Below are positions 62,304 through 64,000 of a DNA stretch of 64,000 nt, piece by piece. Every line of letters starts with the position of its first letter. Positions within the stretch are counted from its first letter, which is position 1. Below the pieces are notes generated by a model that was not told the DNA's origin, did not search any database, and saw only the letters and a list, made by a program, of their open reading frames with translations. Origin of the DNA: Erwinia sp. SLM-02. GTDB lineage: Bacteria; Pseudomonadota; Gammaproteobacteria; Enterobacterales; Enterobacteriaceae. Location of the stretch: contig NZ_JAQISN010000003.1 of the NCBI RefSeq assembly GCF_037450285.1, forward strand, positions 1 through 64,000, read 5' to 3'. The translations under genes and the position numbers were made by a program.

Positions 62304-62850
62304 AAGATGTTTTGACCTTTTCAATCAACTCGGCAGTTTTCTTCCGTAAATTTCCGCGCATCTTCATTCCCGTAGAGTTAAAGCTGCGGCCATAAAGCGT
62401 AACCCGATCGTTTGAGGTGACATCCTGAGTGGTCAGATTCACCAGCGCATTATCGGTTTTAATTGTTTGCAGCTGCGAGTCCTTCGTCAGGCTGTTTACT
62501 TCTACATTGCCGTACAGGAACAGCATGCGATCGTTGGTCAGTTTGGCTTTATCAGCGCGCACGGACCAGGTTGCAACCTTGTTTTCATCGTAAGTCGTCA
62601 TCTTAGGGTTGTCGAACCAGCTAATGGCGTCCGCGGAGAAGTAAGTGACCTTATCCGAAATCAGCCTGTAGCTCAGTCCCCCTTCAGGGTTATAGACCAC
62701 GGTGTGCGAATTATCGCTCAGATAGGTGGGTTCGCTGTCATTGCTGCTGACCGCACTGTCACTGTTGTCAGAGTCTGCCAGATTCCAGCCAATCAAAACG
62801 ATGGCAATCAGCGTCAGTAACAGTGTAATCCAGCGTCTTGTTTTACTCAT
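62275..62850 (-). CDS. lptC: LPS export protein LptC
   Basis: LptC is the membrane-anchored bridge component between LptBFG and LptA. The 191-residue product has one N-terminal helix (WITLLLTLIAIVLIGWNLA) and the periplasmic beta-jellyroll domain. Its start overlaps the kdsC stop by four bases and its end overlaps the lptA start. Confidence 0.96.
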   Translation of the reverse strand: MSKTRRWITLLLTLIAIVLIGWNLADSDNSDSAVSSNDSEPTYLSDNSHTVVYNPEGGLSYRLISDKVTYFSADAISWFDNPKMTTYDENKVATWSVRADKAKLTNDRMLFLYGNVEVNSLTKDSQLQTIKTDNALVNLTTQDVTSNDRVTLYGRSFNSTGMKMRGNLRKKTAELIEKVKTSYEIQNEQQP

Positions 62851-63413
62851 ACCGACTGCCCTATGGCCATATCAAACGTGCCCTGAGCAATTAAGATCAG
62901 GTCGCAAAGTTCCCGAACGGCGCCGCGACCACCGGCGATACGTGTCACATAGTCGCTCCTGGGGAGCAGAACCGGGTGTGCATCGGCAACGGCAACGCTC
63001 AGGCCAACCTGAGCCATAACCGGCCAGTCGATCAGGTCATCACCGATGTAGGCGACCTGGCTGGCGTTCAGGGCTAGTTTATCCAGAAGTTCGCGGAAGG
63101 CCAGAGTCTTATCAGATTGTCCCTGATAAAGATGGGTAATCCCCAGCGTAGCACAGCGATCCTCCAGCAGCTTCGCCTTGCGGCCGGTGATAATCGCCAC
63201 GTCCACACCGGAAGTCAGCAGGCAGCGAATGCCGTAGCCGTCACGGACATTAAAGGCCTTGAGCTCTTCACCGTTATTGCCCTGATAGATCACGCCGTCG
63301 GACATCACCCCATCTACATCGCAAATCAACAGTTTAACCTGCTGCGCCTTTGCCATGACCTGCTGGCTGACGGGGCCATAACAGGTGTCAACGGTGGCTG
63401 CTGGATTACTCAT
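62847..63413 (-). CDS. kdsC: 3-deoxy-D-manno-octulosonate 8-phosphate phosphatase
   Basis: KdsC removes the phosphate from KDO-8-P in lipopolysaccharide core synthesis. The 188-residue HAD-family protein shows the DxD nucleophile motif LICDVDGVMSDGVIY and IITGRKAKLLEDRC. The ATG at 63413 gives the E. coli length; a frame seven codons longer starts at 63434. Confidence 0.95.
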   Translation of the reverse strand: MSNPAATVDTCYGPVSQQVMAKAQQVKLLICDVDGVMSDGVIYQGNNGEELKAFNVRDGYGIRCLLTSGVDVAIITGRKAKLLEDRCATLGITHLYQGQSDKTLAFRELLDKLALNASQVAYIGDDLIDWPVMAQVGLSVAVADAHPVLLPRSDYVTRIAGGRGAVRELCDLILIAQGTFDMAIGQSV

Positions 63414-63430
63414 TATCGCTCTATTCCTTA

Positions 63431-64000
63431 TCAAACAACGCCGGCGCGCAGCATGTCGTGCATGTGTACCACGCCCAGCAAATGGTCGCCGTCGGCCACC
63501 ATCACGGAAGTAATGTTCTTGTTCTGCATCAGATTCAGGGCATCAACCGCCAGCGTATTGGGCCTGACGCGGATGCCTCCCGGGGTCATCACGCTGGCGA
63601 TGCTGGCATGCTGTATATCAATGCCCATATCGAACACCCGGCGCAAGTCACCGTCGGTAAAGATGCCTTCAATTTTCATCAGGTCATCGCAGATGACCGT
63701 CATCCCCATATTTTTACGAGTGATTTCCAGCAGCGCATCGCGCAGCGACGCATCATGGCTGATATGCGGCATCTCGTTACCGGTATGCATAATATCATCA
63801 ACCCGCAGCAGCAGCTTACGCCCCAGCGCTCCGCCCGGATGCGACAGCGCGAAGTCTTCTGCCGTGAATCCACGCGCCTTGAGCAAAGCCACTGCCAGCG
63901 CATCGCCCATTACCAGTGTAGCCGTGGTGCTGGTCGTTGGCGCCAGACCCAGCGGGCAGGCTTCCTGCGGCACTTTAACACACAGATGAATATCAGCAGC
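63431..64000 (-). CDS. kdsD: arabinose-5-phosphate isomerase KdsD (partial)
   Basis: Only the last 190 residues are in the window; the gene continues past position 64000. The visible part includes the end of the SIS domain (ACPLGLAPTTSTTATLVMGDALAVALL) and two CBS domains (MHTGNEMPHISHDASLRDAL and GGIRVRPNTLAVDALNLM). The enzyme interconverts ribulose-5-phosphate and arabinose-5-phosphate, the first step towards KDO. Confidence 0.95.
   Translation of the reverse strand, partial: AADIHLCVKVPQEACPLGLAPTTSTTATLVMGDALAVALLKARGFTAEDFALSHPGGALGRKLLLRVDDIMHTGNEMPHISHDASLRDALLEITRKNMGMTVICDDLMKIEGIFTDGDLRRVFDMGIDIQHASIASVMTPGGIRVRPNTLAVDALNLMQNKNITSVMVADGDHLLGVVHMHDMLRAGVV

Overview
This window is chromosomal DNA from a gammaproteobacterium of the order Enterobacterales. 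Fis, MreB, L13, S9, ArcB, RpoN and the Lpt proteins are near-identical to, or the same length as, the Escherichia coli proteins, and the gene order from an rRNA operon end through yhdWXYZ, dusB-fis, accBC, mreBCD, tldD, aaeXAB, argR/mdh, degQS, rplM-rpsI, sspAB, arcB, mtgA and the rpoN-lpt-kds block follows the E. coli rrnD-to-kdsD arc. Departures from E. coli point to an Erwinia/Pantoea-type relative, which is an inference from synteny only: a type II dehydroquinase gene (aroQ) in front of accBC, msrPQ next to acuI, lpxP next to fis, a DUF1471 cluster, no nan genes, no yhcC and no elbB.

Layout. Positions 1-466: distal end of an rRNA operon (T2-type terminator) and the terminator of the amino-acid ABC operon. 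467-4625: yhdZYXW amino-acid ABC transporter, read leftward from a clear sigma-54 promoter. 4961-5881: lpxP. 6319-10490: fis, dusB, prmA, panF, yhdT. 10631-12939: accC, accB, aroQ. 13186-15900: msrQ, msrP, acuI. 16126-28488, rightward: csrD, mreBCD, yhdE, rng, yhdP, tldD. 28570-32869: aaeR divergent from aaeXAB. 33002-35681: a GabD-like dehydrogenase, a barstar-like gene, two DUF1471 genes and the remnant of a third. 36132-42377: argR, mdh, degS, degQ, zapG, zapE. 42620-44909: rplM, rpsI, sspA, sspB. 45008-52397: a two-gene leftward operon described below. 53533-57374: arcB, the sRNA gene arcZ (antisense orientation) and mtgA. 57400-64000, leftward: npr, rapZ, ptsN, hpf, rpoN, lptB, lptA, lptC, kdsC and the 3' part of kdsD.

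The most unusual unit is the operon at 45008-52397. At the place where E. coli has gltBD, this genome has a very long (1841 residue) and divergent glutamate-synthase-like protein, followed by a CysJ-type diflavin reductase (585 residues) instead of the iron-sulfur/FAD subunit GltD. The large protein keeps the glutaminase cysteine and overall GOGAT architecture, but has a shortened iron-sulfur spacing (C-X5-C-X3-C), a changed FMN-site loop and a C-terminal extension. I infer an NADPH -> FAD -> FMN -> large-subunit electron path, a GOGAT-like enzyme with a different electron-donor module. Between this operon and arcB lie four 17-bp TGMAC-N7-GTGCA elements spaced exactly 41 bp apart, all close to the NtrC consensus.

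Nitrogen and envelope themes recur: sigma-54 (rpoN), the PTS-Ntr proteins (ptsN, npr), a sigma-54/NtrC-type promoter for yhdWXYZ, and the GOGAT-like operon on one side; mreBCD, mtgA, rapZ, lptABC, kdsCD, lpxP, yhdP and degS on the other. Coordinates of starts were adjusted from the longest reading frames where family alignment and ribosome-binding sites indicated a later codon.
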